Positions 39,557 through 51,853 of a stretch of DNA of 64,000 nucleotides are shown one piece after another. The position numbers were made by a program, and so were the translations under genes. The stretch is taken from contig OZ037766.1 in assembly GCA_964035545.1 (NCBI GenBank), positions 29,350,173-29,414,172 on the forward strand, read 5' to 3'. This DNA is from Bugula neritina (taxonomy: Eukaryota > Bryozoa > Gymnolaemata > Cheilostomatida > Bugulidae). Position 1 is the first letter of the stretch. Each line of letters opens with the position of its first letter. The notes below the pieces were generated by a model. The model was given only the letters and a program-made list of their open reading frames with translations. It was not told the origin of the DNA and made no database searches.

Positions 39557-39995
39557 TTGATCTTATAAGTAGTACTATCAGTAAAAATAGGTTAGATTGA
39601 GCATTTATTTTAACTAGTAGTTTTTACTAACGAATATTAACAATAGACTATCATTATGATAGGCAGTTTTTGTTTCGCGCAACAGGTGTTTTGAGACACG
39701 CTCGTCGGGTCCCTTCCGCGATAAAATAATTATGTGCATAATAATTATATTAATACGAATTGGGCTGGCTATTGTATTATTACGCGGGTTTCGCAGCCCG
39801 AGAAGCAGCACCCAAATAGTGTTCACTATGCCCTCGAGTGTAAAAAAACCAATGCCTATGCAAAGCTTAACTCAGTGACCCCAAACTATGTGTTACGTCT
39901 AACGATTTCTGAAGTAAAACTTGCACGGGTGAAATAAAAGGCACACTGAAATGCCACTGGTATCGAACTTATCTAAGCCTACTGATCATTGTGAA
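39557..39995. other. Intergenic spacer between P450 genes A and B
   Basis: About 440 bases holding GC-richer islands (for example around 39690-39720 and 39783-39810) inside AT-rich sequence. No coding frame or RNA gene was recognised. This is the only place the promoter of gene B can lie unless it overlaps the microsatellite. Confidence 0.5.
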
Positions 39996-40013
39996 TACTA
40001 AAATTGCTGCCCT
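39996..40013 (+). promoter_or_regulatory. Shared upstream motif of the P450 array (copy B)
   Basis: TACTAAAATTGCTGCCCT lies 58 bases before the gene B ATG and is identical to the copy 56 bases before gene C. Flanking bases (ACTGATCATTGTG here, CTTGATCATGCTG at C) are also similar. It is either a promoter-proximal element or conserved 5' UTR. Confidence 0.5.
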
Positions 40014-40053
40014 AGTGTTAAACTCACAATAAAAAGTACAAGTAACTCGAACA

Positions 40054-43000
40054 ATGATACTTTCATTTGGCATACTCGTATGCCTTATACTTATAGTCCT
40101 TCTAGGAACCTTGTTTTTGCTTTACCCAGTCACGGTAAGCTCACTAATTTCAATTTATTTCAGTACTACATTTTGGTTTAGTCTTACTATGATCATAATA
40201 TTACTATAAGTTTAAGTTTAACTATAAGTATTATGTATTACTATTAGTATAACAATAAGAATTACAATCAGTAGGACAATTACTAGTAGTAGTAGTAGTA
40301 GTATTAGTATTAGACTTAGTTTAGATTAGACTAACTTTCAAGTATCTGCAATGGGCAATGGCAATCTTGATCTAATAAAATAATAATATGAATATGAATA
40401 TAGTTATTAATTGGTAATATCTTATTTTTAAGTTGAAGCAACACCATGATTTTAGTGTTTTTTATCAAGTATAATCGTAATGTGCGAGATGCTAAGGGAT
40501 GTAATTGAGGTGCAAGTTAGCGTCATATAGTAAGCTTTATTATTCAACTCTATACATATTACACAAGCACATTCAGCATGTGTTCAAGCGTGTTAGTAAA
40601 GAGAAGACAATAATATCAAAACACAGCAACGATCATAAGCATATTTATTTTTATTTTAATATCAATTTTTCAATTTCATATTAAACTTATATTTAGTTTT
40701 TCACATAGTAAATAATATATATACAAGTTTTAACTATAAGTTCACTGATATATATATTTCACAGACACAACTTGCTATTTTAAACACATCTTCACTGATA
40801 AAAATTATATGCAGTGGGCTTATAAAAATTCTATTAGTATTGTAGTAAATATTGTAGTGAATTTTGCCAGTTCACTATTATTATGTGTGGGTCTACTTAA
40901 TCAAAGCCACTGCACCAGGTTGTTTACGATAAGATACTTTATTATTTACACAAATACAAGAAGGTTATTTACTGCTAGCATGAATAGAAAACGATTACAT
41001 AATTAGTGAGCTTTAATACACAACTACTCTAAATGAAGTCCCAAGCTGCTCTGCCGGCTAGCTACTCAGCGCACTGCAACTACGAGTAGCTAGCTCCACC
41101 TGCTATCAATTAGTCTGCCTGTCCTGATTGGTGGTTACTAATGGTGCCACTGCTGTCCATAGCTACATGCCAATGTAGTCGAACTCTACTATAGCATACA
41201 ATGTAGAGTTGACCTTTTTGATGCTAATTAACTCCATCCATAAGCATAACGCTATCATCTTCTACTGAGCACACCAAAGCCCTGGCCACACGATCGTGAG
41301 AATGACACGAAACTCGTGTGACGATTTTCGTGAGTTATCTTTTCGTATTGACCAGCCACATGATCGTTTAAACCAGGGCTGTCCAAAAGGCGGCCCGGGG
41401 GCCGGATCCGGCCCTCCAGCTATATTTGTGTGGCCCCCCAAGGTATAGCAAGTTACAAATTTTTTGTTTAAATCAAATTTGCTAACTAGCCTGAAACAGC
41501 AGCACAATTTCTATTAAAATGTAGTTTAATTTCTTGTACAATATTGTTCTGTGGGTGGCATGCGTGTTACCTACTTATTATTGTTTAGCCTGAGATCAAA
41601 CTACAACCAATAACAGCAAGCTAGTCATTATAGCCTGTTAGCTAGCAAGCTTGTGACTTACAATATGTAGACCCCTCTATTATATGCTCATCTCTACGCG
41701 TTTACTGAAGCGTGAAGTGATGCACAGTGCTTACTACTTAAAAAGAAATATACCATTTCCAGTATATAAATCCATAATTTACATAAAATCTAAGTCATTG
41801 CTTTTTTATTCAGATATCATGCTTTCTTGCTAAGTTATTTTACTGGTACTAAACAATCAACTTTTCAGGCAAAATTAGCCGAAAATGTGCAGTTTTTTTT
41901 CTACAACTTTGCAAAAGAATGAAAAAATTCCAAAAAAGTTGCACTGGAAAAAAATAAGATTCACACCATAGTTTTTAAATTTTGATTCTAGTAGCATACA
42001 ATTAAATGAGATTTTTTTTACTGGTACTAAATTTTTATACAGTTACAATGCAAACCTGAGCAAGGCAGTTGCAGCTAAAAAGTTGCCCTTAGCTATCTTG
42101 TGCAGACAGATATTTCAAAGACATTTAATCAGGACTGGCCATATATAGAGACAAGACTTTTTTGTAAGTATAACTGAGATCTCACTTTTATTGACTGTAT
42201 TGTGAAAGATAAGTAGTTGAAGAATCTCTGGCACACTTCACTTATGCAGTACTAAAATATTCTTATGTATGTTAGTTTTCATTTACATATTGTTTTAAGG
42301 TTAGGTGCCTAAACAATTTTGTTTTATAATGAACTTTTGTGCGAGTATGTACTGAAATGATTTGGGATTTGTGATTGCCTTGACCTTTGACATTTGACCT
42401 TTGACTGTTAGGTACTATAAAACTTATACTATTTATAGCTAACTTTCATAGCATACTATTGTTAGATGCTGCATTGCACAGCACTATCACTGAGATGGCT
42501 TGAAGGTTTGAACTTTCAATTTTTAGTCAAATGAAATACACAAAAATAAATATCACAATTCACTCACTAGTCAGCACTTAGTCCAGCAACTAAGGGTTAT
42601 ATGTTCTGATACGAAACCAGATATTAACAGAATTGTTCAAGGCAAACAATACTCACTGTGTACTCACAGTGTCTCACTGATTGTTGTAAAATATAACTAT
42701 ACCGCTATGAGTACAGACTCTTAGCACTGGCATATCTTGTTTAAATTTTGCATGAATATCATGAATATTTACTTTGTATGTATATATGTATAATTTGGGT
42801 TTGGTTACAATTTTGTATTTATGTTTCTTCTTTACCTATTTTAATTAAATGCGTATACACACACATACACACACATACACACACATACACACACATACAC
42901 ACACACATAAATATCGATTTAATGTGTTATGGTTTTAATAAAAATGCAAAGCCTAGCCATTGCTTATAATTACAATACATATAGCCTGCAGATGCTCAAT

Positions 43001-46000
43001 GAATCTTGAAAATTGATTTTTAAAAACAGAAAAAATGTTGTGGCCCTCGGCTCAAGCTGAAACTTGCAGAGTGGCCCTCGGTCTGAAAAGGTTGGACACC
43101 CCTGGTTTAAACGAAAAGTCACTATGCCGAGATTGGTACCGCAAGTTTATATAAGTTATAAAGGAAAACTTTTGCCATTTTTGTTATTTTTTTGGTATTT
43201 TATGTGTACATTTTTTTAGTTTTGTTTATTAGTAAAGTTTTTAAAAACATTTTTTATGCATATAAAATTAAAAAAATTTAAAACTCACTCATGCACTTAA
43301 ATACAAAGCTATAAAGTTTAAGCTTCGCTGTGATTACCATGTGAATATGAATTGCATAATGCTTGCAATAGCTATTGTACGCAAAATACTTTACAGTTGC
43401 TATAAATGTAAGACTAGTAAATTGGAAGCAAATAGGCATAGTAATACTACTTAATTTATGCTATTTTTGAAATTTGTAGTAATTATTTGGCGTGCATATA
43501 TATATACCCCTAATATATACCACTTTGATGACAACAAGTCATTTTTATTAGTCCGTGAATGAGTCTTGCACGAGATACAAGCAGCAGATTATTGCCAAAT
43601 AGAGAAACTTAGTAGAAATGAAATAATCACTGTTGCTAAAATTCTATTGACCAATCAAATGGTACCTATCGTCGATTGTGATTTTTCGTCCATCGTCATC
43701 GTTGTGCACACCCAACGATGACGATTTCGTTTGAATTCCCTCAAATTTTCTCGTACGAATGTTTTTTCGTGTCAAATAGACGATTTCCTGTGATTCTCAC
43801 GATCGTGTGGCCAGGGCTTAACTGTCTATTCTGCGTACGGTTGTTGATTCTATTTAACTAGTCCTGCCTTGTTTAACTGCGTGCATTAGTAGCTAGCAAT
43901 AATTGTCCAGCAGATTGTACACATTCCAATTGTCAGCTATTATGATAATTGATCTCCAGTACTTATAGCCATTATGCCAAGCGTATAGAGAGTAAGCCAC
44001 AAAGAGTTATCCTTTCGATAATAACATAGTCTAAAATCCATTACAATATCTAGATATCAAGTTATCCCCCTTTGCCCATTCCCATAACTAGTGCTACAGA
44101 CACAGTCTCAGTTATTATAATACTTATGGTTTACCCTTTTCTTTATTCTTACAACAATAACTCATTACAATACTTGGTTGATCCTTTTTCTTTATACTTG
44201 TAAACCGACAGATGTGCCGATATGGGCAGGTGGCTACAGGCAGACCGAATGTCGGTTGCCGACATGTCCAGTGTCGGTAGCCGACACGACGAATGTCGGT
44301 ACCCCTGCCGAATATCGGCTCCGCTGTCGGTAGAATGTTCTGGAAGGCCCAAATCCCTGTCCTTTGTTAGTATAAAAGCACACGTTTTTGCCCAGCTCAG
44401 CACTTCAGCGCTGGAGTCCGAGCTGTATACATCTTTGCTACAATAAAGATCACTATACACACACACGAAGTCACACCTCTCTTGTCTCTTCTATAGCAAG
44501 GAGTTATGTTCTCTGCCTGATTTCATTCTATAACCCACAAATCTACTACAGTATGAGTGCAGTATTCACCACACTGGCTGATTGCAAAACCACATAGATG
44601 TGAATTATAAAGGCAAAAAACATAGTTATGATATCTTGTATGCATAAAAGCGAACATATCTGTATAATGCAAAACCTCACACATTACACTTGATTCCTGT
44701 AATGCTAATGGACAATAGGCATAGTAATTGATCCAAATTGAAAGCAAAACTAAAATGGTTTTAGTTTAAGATTTTCTCTAACAGTTGGTGTTCAAATTTA
44801 TTACTACTAGTACTTGTTAAATTGAAAAGAGCAACTTACTTGTGCTCAAACCCCATGGATGGCTTGTTTGAGCCACTCGTTTCTTGCTTTGTAATTTTGC
44901 TGACTCAAAAGGATTGACGATATTATAAAATAGGCAGCCGAATGATGGCACTGCTTTTCATTGTAGGGATCACGAAAAGTATCCACAGTTCCTGGACTCG
45001 AACCTAGCTCTGACTCGTAAGTTTAAATTATAATTTTGTATTTTGTCATTCTGATATTTGAGCAGATTTTTGTGGAAATTGTAAAAAAATTAGTGCAGTA
45101 TAATTTTAATTTGACACCCTAGTTCCTTTTCAATAAACAATTTATTATAAATAGTTTCTAACTCTGTATGTCATATAGCATTTATATTGTTATATTAAAA
45201 CACTGCCTACGCTTAAATGTAAGATAGGCATAGCTATAGCATATAAGATAGTTCTAGCTTATGATTGTGTAACTGTAGGCAGTTATATATAACTTTCTTA
45301 GTTTGGATTTGTTTATAGATTTAGATCATGTGCCACTCTTCCTTTAGGATTGATTACATGGTCTGGTAGAAAAGCACTAGACAAACAGTTGAGGATTTTA
45401 CTAAATAGTGCTATATAGGTTTGTCATGCAGTGATAATTCTAACATATCCTATTATGTGTGAGAATTAGCATAGTGATTTTTTCAACTCTCAAAGTTCAT
45501 GCACTGACAAAATGTATATTTTCTATGTATCTTAATACCTGATAACATCCATTGCAGAGATGGAAATATTCCGGACATTCAAAGTGCTGGTAGCATGACT
45601 GAGTTTCTTGACAAATTACATGAGGATTTTGGGCCCATAGCCTCCTTTTGGATTGAGAAAGAGTTTGTTGTTAGCATAGCCAGTCCCCAGTTGTTCAAAG
45701 AAGTTTCGCATATATTTGATCGACCAGGTAACTCTATGATGACTGAAGGTACTCTACTGTGCAGTACTGACTACATGTTAGCTTGCTATCAAGTAAAGAT
45801 ATACTGTTTTCTAAATACATATTCTGTTCTTAGTAATTATTGATACGCTATTCCTCAATGTTGTAGTGTCTCTGTTTAAAACCTTTGAACCGCTTATTGG
45901 CCCTCAAAGCATTCAATACCAAAATGGACCTGATGGCCAACAACTGAGAAAACTTCATGACAGGTCCTACACTCAGGCCAAGGTGGTCTCTCAGATGGCT

Positions 46001-48826
46001 GTCTTTCAAGAGGTGAAGCTTTTAGTCTTTTCTTTGTACACAGATTTTCAAATTTCATCACATTTTACACTTTTATCCTACCTCATTCTATCCTATTATT
46101 TCTTATCCTCTGCAATTTTGGTAAAATTTGCTATGTCAAAATTATCTTATTTTATTTGCACTACTATGCTATGATATAGTTTGATATAATGAACTATATC
46201 CTGTGTTGTAATGCACTGCGTTATGATGCACTATTTATTAATGTTATGTTGTAATACACGATGTTACAATACACTGTAATGTAATACATGTGTACAATAA
46301 TAATTCACACTTATAAAATTTCCCTTTGAGATTGGTGAAGAGCTTATGGAAAAGTGGAACAAGATGGCCGCTGCTCAAGAACATGTACCGCTCGGATTGC
46401 ACATGTTGACTGTTGTCATGAAATCTCTCACTCGTTTTGCTTTTGGTGAATATTTCAAAGATGAGAAATCGTTGGTAGCCTTCAGAAAGGATTATGATTT
46501 TGTGAGTGATACAGTAGATATCAGATGTTTTCAACTGTTCTGTTCTGTCCTGTCCTGTTCTGTTCTAACTGTAACTGAGTGATACAGTAGATATCTCATG
46601 TATCTTTGTTTCTAACCAATTGCTTCTAGTCATTCAATTGTTGAACATCAGAAGTACTTCTTCTTGTGAACTTCCTGCCCAACGCTTACCTTCTGTCTCT
46701 GATTCAAATCTTGTAAAGGTCAATGGTAAAGTTAGGGGCAGCCAATTGTAATAACAGCTGATGGTTTGTTGCCCTGATTTATGTGCAGCTGATCTTATTG
46801 ACTGCTCTGCCCTAACTACATCATCTATTTCATCTATAAATAGAGAAGTCCGTAGTTCCATTAGTTTAGTTTTTACTGGGTGCTCCAATATGGGCATGTT
46901 CTATTGTTGACAGTGTTTCTGGGCAATGGAGAATACATTATTGGAAGGACCAATGAAACCTGGAAGTGATCGAGAGAAAAAGTTCAAGGAAGGTAAAATA
47001 TTATATATGTTGATTTTGTATTATACTAATAAATGTACACTTTATACACTAATAGATCCGGTAAATTTTAGTGTAAAGTGTATAATATATATACCTGCAT
47101 ATACAGACCGTAAATTTTCCTGTATATACGAACAAGTACCTGTATGTTTTTGTATTTAATGCCAGGTATTCAACGCTTGAAGAATATCACCAGTGAAATC
47201 ATCCAACAGAGAAGACAGGAAGAAATATCTCCTGATGACCGGATCTTCATTGGTAAGAGCTGTTGAGTCATTGTAGAATTTAGTATGGTGTGTAAAATAT
47301 ATGACTAGATAGATGGAACGCACATAATGTATTAATATATGACTAGATAGATGGAACACACATAATGTATTAAAATTTCAATCTCCATCAACTGTTTTGT
47401 TTTGGTTGTTCATATTCACAGGCTGATATAATAGATTTTCTTAAATAGTTGGAATGCCAACATACAAAAAAGGGCGGGTGGAGCACATTGATGCTATATA
47501 TCACTGCGAGGCCAACATTCTACTGATTGCAAATCTGCAAGTAACTTTTTAGTATCTGGGGGGGGGTCCTTGAAAGGGGTGGATACACAGGGGTTGGCCA
47601 ATTTTCAAGTGAGCATCATGAAATTTCAAATATGCAATTATTTCAGTAGTTTGAGTTTAATATTCAAAATATTTTCTGGATAATGTTGTACACCTATGAA
47701 AGTATCTCTAAAAAACATTGCGACTAAAAATTGATAGGTGGGCGGAGCCTATGGCATGATGTGTTTTTTCGGATGTACCTGATATTCTCTAACAGCCATT
47801 TTTCCGCTGTAGCATCTAAAACGGTAATATTTTGCATGTAGACACTTTATAGTGTCCTCATGAATCAAACAAATTTCTAGTACATTCTCACTAACAGAAC
47901 CTTGTTTACAGCTTTGAAAGTCAAAAAGGTCAAAATCGGAGTTATCTCCCCCATTTTAAAACGTTGCCCTTTTACCCGATATTAATGCATTTTATTAATT
48001 GTGTTGACATCATTATAGTATAAGTTTAAGCTTAGCCTGTTTTTCATTTCTTATATGGCTCATTTCCAGTACATAGTTAGAGGAAATACTGCTTTAAACG
48101 CACGTATGTGAAATTTTTCATCTCGAATAACTATTAACATTTAATACTTGTTTGATGATAAATTTTGTGCGTTCTGCCAGTCACGCACATGGGTAAACGG
48201 CAACTTTATAACATTCAATTAACAGAAGATTATTTTAAAATAGTAACAACTTATGAACAATGCAGGAATAATTAATCTTGAAAATTGGCCAACCCATGTG
48301 TATCCACCTGTTTCAAGCAAGAATCCCCAGATACGAAAAGTTACTTGCAAATTTGAAATCAATAGAATGTTGGCTTTGCAGTGATATATAGCAACAGTGT
48401 GCTCCACCCACCCTTTTTTGTATGTTGGCACTCCAACTATAAAACACATGTTCTAACCGGTAGATGCGTTTGTCATGTTATGGAGCTTGTCACTCACTCA
48501 CTAGTCACTGGTTTGAAATGTATACACTATTATTAGCCATTTGTCATTTACCAGTAGTATGTGTAGTGTATGTCATCTTATTAAAGATGCTTTAATGGAG
48601 AATTATACTGACGAGGACATGATATTTTCTGACATCATCACATACTTGATTGCAGGATCTCACACAACGTCATTCTGTAAGTCAAAATGCAAGATATATA
48701 CACATACATATACACATACATATACACATACATATACACATACATATACACATACATATACACATACATAATTACATATACACATACACAAACACATACA
48801 CATACATATACACATACATATACACA

Positions 48827-48857
<31 letters not shown>

Positions 48858-49582
48858 CACTCTCCAGCCTACTTGATGTCCTGGAAATTAATGCACATCA
48901 AGTTCAACTGATCTGTTGGAAAAGGTGAACGTAAGCACTTAGTGTAAAGTTTAGACTAGGATTATAACTAAAGTAAATAGTTTTCTGATGTGGGATGTGT
49001 GATCAGTTTTAGAAAAATCTTAACAATCATAACATTTACTCTGAATACTTTATTTGTTTCATTTTTTTTCTATCCAATACTTATGCATATTTTAGTTATG
49101 ATGTGGGCCTTATATTACCTCGCCACACATGAAGATATGCAGGATAAATTATATGCTGAAGTGACTAAGTACTACAAAGGAGGCCCTATAACTTGGGACA
49201 CGATTAAAAACATGAAGTATGTTGCATTTTTCTCTCTTCCATGTTGAGAAGCCCCTCAGGCCTCAGCACTTGCATTTGATTTGACTGGTTTTGTTAAACT
49301 GCAGTTGTTTTCTCTTCTTATTACAAAAAAATTTGCCTTTGGTAACTAGGTAAACGTGTTACAAATTAATAGTCAAAAAACATTAATATGATTTTCGCTA
49401 GTTGTAACATAGTTATATATTTGGAAAGTTGTATTTCTGAAACTTGAAACTATAGCCATTTTCAATTTGTTGTGTACAGAGGAAGTAATTATATATATTT
49501 TGCTAGCTCATGATTTGTAAATAATTTAAATTTAATTTATTTTATAGTATTCCGCACATTACAGTCTATGATCCCATATATA

Positions 49583-49672
<90 letters not shown>

Positions 49673-49678
49673 CACGCA

Positions 49679-49725
<47 letters not shown>

Positions 49726-49741
49726 ATATATACATATATAT

Positions 49742-49822
<81 letters not shown>

Positions 49823-51853
49823 TATATATACATATATACACACATATATATATATATATACACATACACACACACACATACACACATACACACATACATA
49901 CATATACATATATAACTTATTTCTAATTTATATCAATTTTAGTTACTTGGAGAATTTTACCAAAGAGACTCTACGATTCTCCCGATTGGCTCCCTTCGCT
50001 GCTCGTGTTTCCTTCCATGACAGTCAGCTCGGTGGTCATGTGATACCGAAAGATGTAAGTCTGTCTTTAACATGCTTCAAAACTGCTTTGCTATAAAATT
50101 CTTAATACTTGCTGATAAAGTACCAAGTAGTTTATGCATCAACTAAACAAATAAAGCTGTATTTGATAGACTAGGCATAGCCATCAGTAGTGCTAACAGT
50201 CATACTAGGAGAAGCCAACTACGGCCATAGGCAGCTTGCAGCTATAGTATGTTTATAGACAGATTTGTTTTGTAAATGTAATTTTCTGGTGTTGCACTTT
50301 TGATAAAAAACACTGTAGTTTTTGCATGTAAAGACGTTGAGTTATTTTTTGTGGTTTTATTCACTATAATATTTCTTTCATTTTGGCGAAACAACTATCT
50401 GTTGTCATATTTTTATTGTATTGGGTTTGAACAACAGATTTAGCTGATACTTGAATTTGTTTTCTCTTTGTGATATTGTTAAGGTCTTATTAAAAAGGTT
50501 GCTTTTGGTTTGTTTTATAAGGAGATGTTCTTGTTCTGTAGACTCCAATAATAACATCAATAGGGACTCTGTTAAGTGACAAGAATCTATGGAAGGATCC
50601 GGAAACGTGAGTACAATTTGCTTCCTTTTCTTTTACTACTCAGTTCCTTGAATGTATTTGTCTTTCCTTCTGAAGATGCAAAATTTCATGATGCTCTCAA
50701 GACCTGATATATTTTAATTAACTAATTTTCATTTTCTTGTCTCAAGCTTGATTATAAGTGCTACTTTTCCCACATGTCTTGTCCAAAGCCTATATCGATC
50801 AAATTAATAAAATTATCAATAAAAATTTCTGTTCACCTTCACATACTTGCAATGTCAATGGTTGTTTCTTTAAAAAGATATAAGTATGTTATTTCTCCTG
50901 GTTTTTATGTTTCACCTACTTAAGTAAAATTTGCATTGTTTTGCACTCTTACTTTTTATTATTGTCCACTTTTATTTATTTAATTTTTTTATTCTTGTGT
51001 TAAGGTTAATAGTTTGCAATAATGAACATTAAATAGTTGATTAATTTAAATTTTAGTAAAATTTATATATCTGGTTAGTTAGTAATACCTAGTAACAATC
51101 ATGATATCAAATGACTTTGTTTAATCTGTTACTATATATATTAGTTGTTCTGTTGCTTCTTTTCTAGTTTTAACCCTGATCGGTTTAATGAAAAACCTCC
51201 ACCATATGCATTTGAACCATTTGGTTTTGCTGGAAAAAGAAAATGCCCAGGCTACCGACTTTCCGAGATTGAAACCAACATTTTCCTGATACTAACCATC
51301 AAACAATTTAAGGTAAAATACTGTGTGAGAATTTGTGTACTCTTCTTATCTAGCATACTCCAACATGGTTTATTTCGGATGAGATTGTAAATATATTTTC
51401 CAAGCTTCTAATGTTGATATAGTTTTTAAATATGAGTTATAAATATGATCATTATATGAGCTTATACATAATTATTTGATTTAGCTTGTATAATGACAAT
51501 AAATTATTATTGCAATTGTGTGAATTCATTGCACTTTATCTGCTGAAAAATTTGCCTTGGGGACACGACCATTTCTTATTCAGTTTACAATTACAACTTT
51601 CAATTTAATGCTTTTTTATCTTTATTTTGTAAATTATTCTAAGGATAGTTTTCTATGTCTAGATTTATGTTTTGAGCCAATGTATCTGTATTATTCTATT
51701 CACTTGCCCTCTCGTAACAATATCTATAAGTTTACAAAGCAGCTGTTTGATTGGTAGGTTGCTTTGGTTCCTGGCCAAGTAGTCAAGAATTTGTATGGAT
51801 TTGTTACTAAACCAGCTGATGAGATATGGGTGACAGTGCAAGAAAGGAACTAA
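40054..51853 (+). CDS. CYP20A1-like: CYP20-type cytochrome P450, tandem copy B, 13 exons
   Basis: Second copy in the array; same predicted role as copy A. Exons: 40054-40134, 44967-45016, 45558-45727, 45867-46012, 46331-46501, 46914-46992, 47166-47252, 48587-48676, 49096-49216, 49943-50054, 50542-50606, 51168-51312, 51758-51853; total 470 residues. Exons 2-13 match A and C base for base in length. Exon 1 could also end two codons earlier (40128), at the position used in A, but GTAAGC at 40135 is the better donor. The I-helix reads AGSHTT, the closest of the three to the classical AGx(D/E)TT, with His for the acid. ExxR is ETLR and the heme motif is [11 protein letters not shown]. The acceptors of exon 5 (TTTGAG) and exon 8 (TTAAAG) are weaker than those of the paralogs. 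Introns are swollen by transposons (introns 1 and 7) and microsatellites (introns 8 and 9), making it twice as long as A. Confidence 0.92.
41277..43819. mobile_element. Outer inverted-repeat DNA transposon, interrupted by a hAT insertion
   Basis: Both ends carry AAGCCCTGGCCACACGATCG followed by TGAGAAT, an inverted repeat of at least 27 bases that continues to about 36 with two mismatches. Without the inner insertion the element is about 0.8 kb and has no coding frame, so it is nonautonomous. Several internal ACGAT/ATCGT words form further hairpins (for example around 43690-43730). Flanking target duplications are not clear, so the superfamily is unresolved. It lies in intron 1 of P450 gene B. 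Confidence 0.75.
41374..43104. mobile_element. Nonautonomous hAT transposon with 8-bp target duplication
   Basis: Ends are CAGGGCTGTCCAA and TTGGACACCCCTG, a hAT-type terminal inverted repeat (CAGGGNTGTCCAA). GTTTAAAC flanks both sides exactly (41366-41373 and 43105-43112), the 8-bp duplication expected for hAT. Subterminal sequence is GC-rich with GGCCCTC and GGCCGGATCCGG words at both ends. The 1731-bp interior has no transposase frame and contains a CACACATA microsatellite (about 42857-42907). It is inserted inside the outer element of 41277-43819, so it is the younger of the two. Confidence 0.9.
44199..44550 (+). mobile_element. Possible solo LTR with a TGTCGG palindrome array
   Basis: The segment has the layout of a retrotransposon LTR: TATAAAAG at 44371-44378, AATAAA at 44442-44447, and plausible TGT start and ACA end. 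Upstream of the TATA are near-perfect palindromes TGTCGGTTGCCGACA (44250-44264) and TGTCGGTAGCCGACA (44272-44286), plus related half-sites, which look like binding sites. No target duplication was found and the ends are approximate. It could instead be some other promoter-like insertion. It lies in intron 1 of P450 gene B, on the gene's strand. Confidence 0.4.
47446..48439. mobile_element. Long-terminal-inverted-repeat element, about 1 kb
   Basis: The ends are inverted copies of about 170 bases starting TAGTTGGA(A/G)TGCCAACATA. They share the blocks GGGTGGAGCACA, ATATATCACTGC, CAACATTCTA, GCAAGTAACTTTT and GGTTGGCCAATTTTCAAG (allowing mismatches). TAAA flanks each end (47442-47445 and 48440-48443). 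The same place in gene A reads CTTTAAAACACATG and in gene C CTTTAAAACACAAG, matching one TAAA without the insert. The interior has no coding frame. It fits a nonautonomous foldback or TIR element; the family is unknown. It lies in intron 7 of P450 gene B. Confidence 0.85.
48694..48857. repeat. (ACATAT/ACACATAC)n microsatellite
   Basis: Repeated ACATACATATACAC units followed by CGCACGCACG and CACACA, in intron 8 of gene B, starting about 17 bases after the exon 8 donor. Gene A has a short GTGTGTGCGTG-type tract at the same place, so the repeat has grown differently in each copy. The open frames through it are artefacts. Confidence 0.9.
49573..49915. repeat. (TA)n/(CA)n compound microsatellite
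   Basis: Alternating runs of TA, CA, TG and CATA over about 340 bases in intron 9 of gene B, ending about 28 bases before the exon 10 acceptor. The TG runs and CA runs are mutual complements, so the array can form long hairpins. Genes A and C have no such array in the same intron. Reading frames through it are artefacts. Confidence 0.95.

Noticed and set aside
39297-39600. Cys/Val-rich open frames
   Set aside because: Translation of the (TG)n microsatellite only.
40500-41240. Possible LTR or other insertion left of the outer transposon in gene B intron 1
   Set aside because: Intron 1 of B is much longer than in A and C, but no terminal repeats, target duplication or coding remnant could be defined here.
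41262-41507. 81-residue minus-strand frame with Gly/Pro-rich middle
   Set aside because: It reads through the GC-rich end of the hAT element and outer element TIR; no transposase similarity.
46634-46897. 87-residue minus-strand frame in intron 5 of gene B
   Set aside because: Same intron in A and C is similar in sequence but does not keep the frame; no domain.
49537-50096. Several 90-150-residue open frames on both strands
   Set aside because: They are Tyr/Ile/His/Thr or Cys/Val low-complexity products of the TA/CA microsatellite in intron 9 of gene B.
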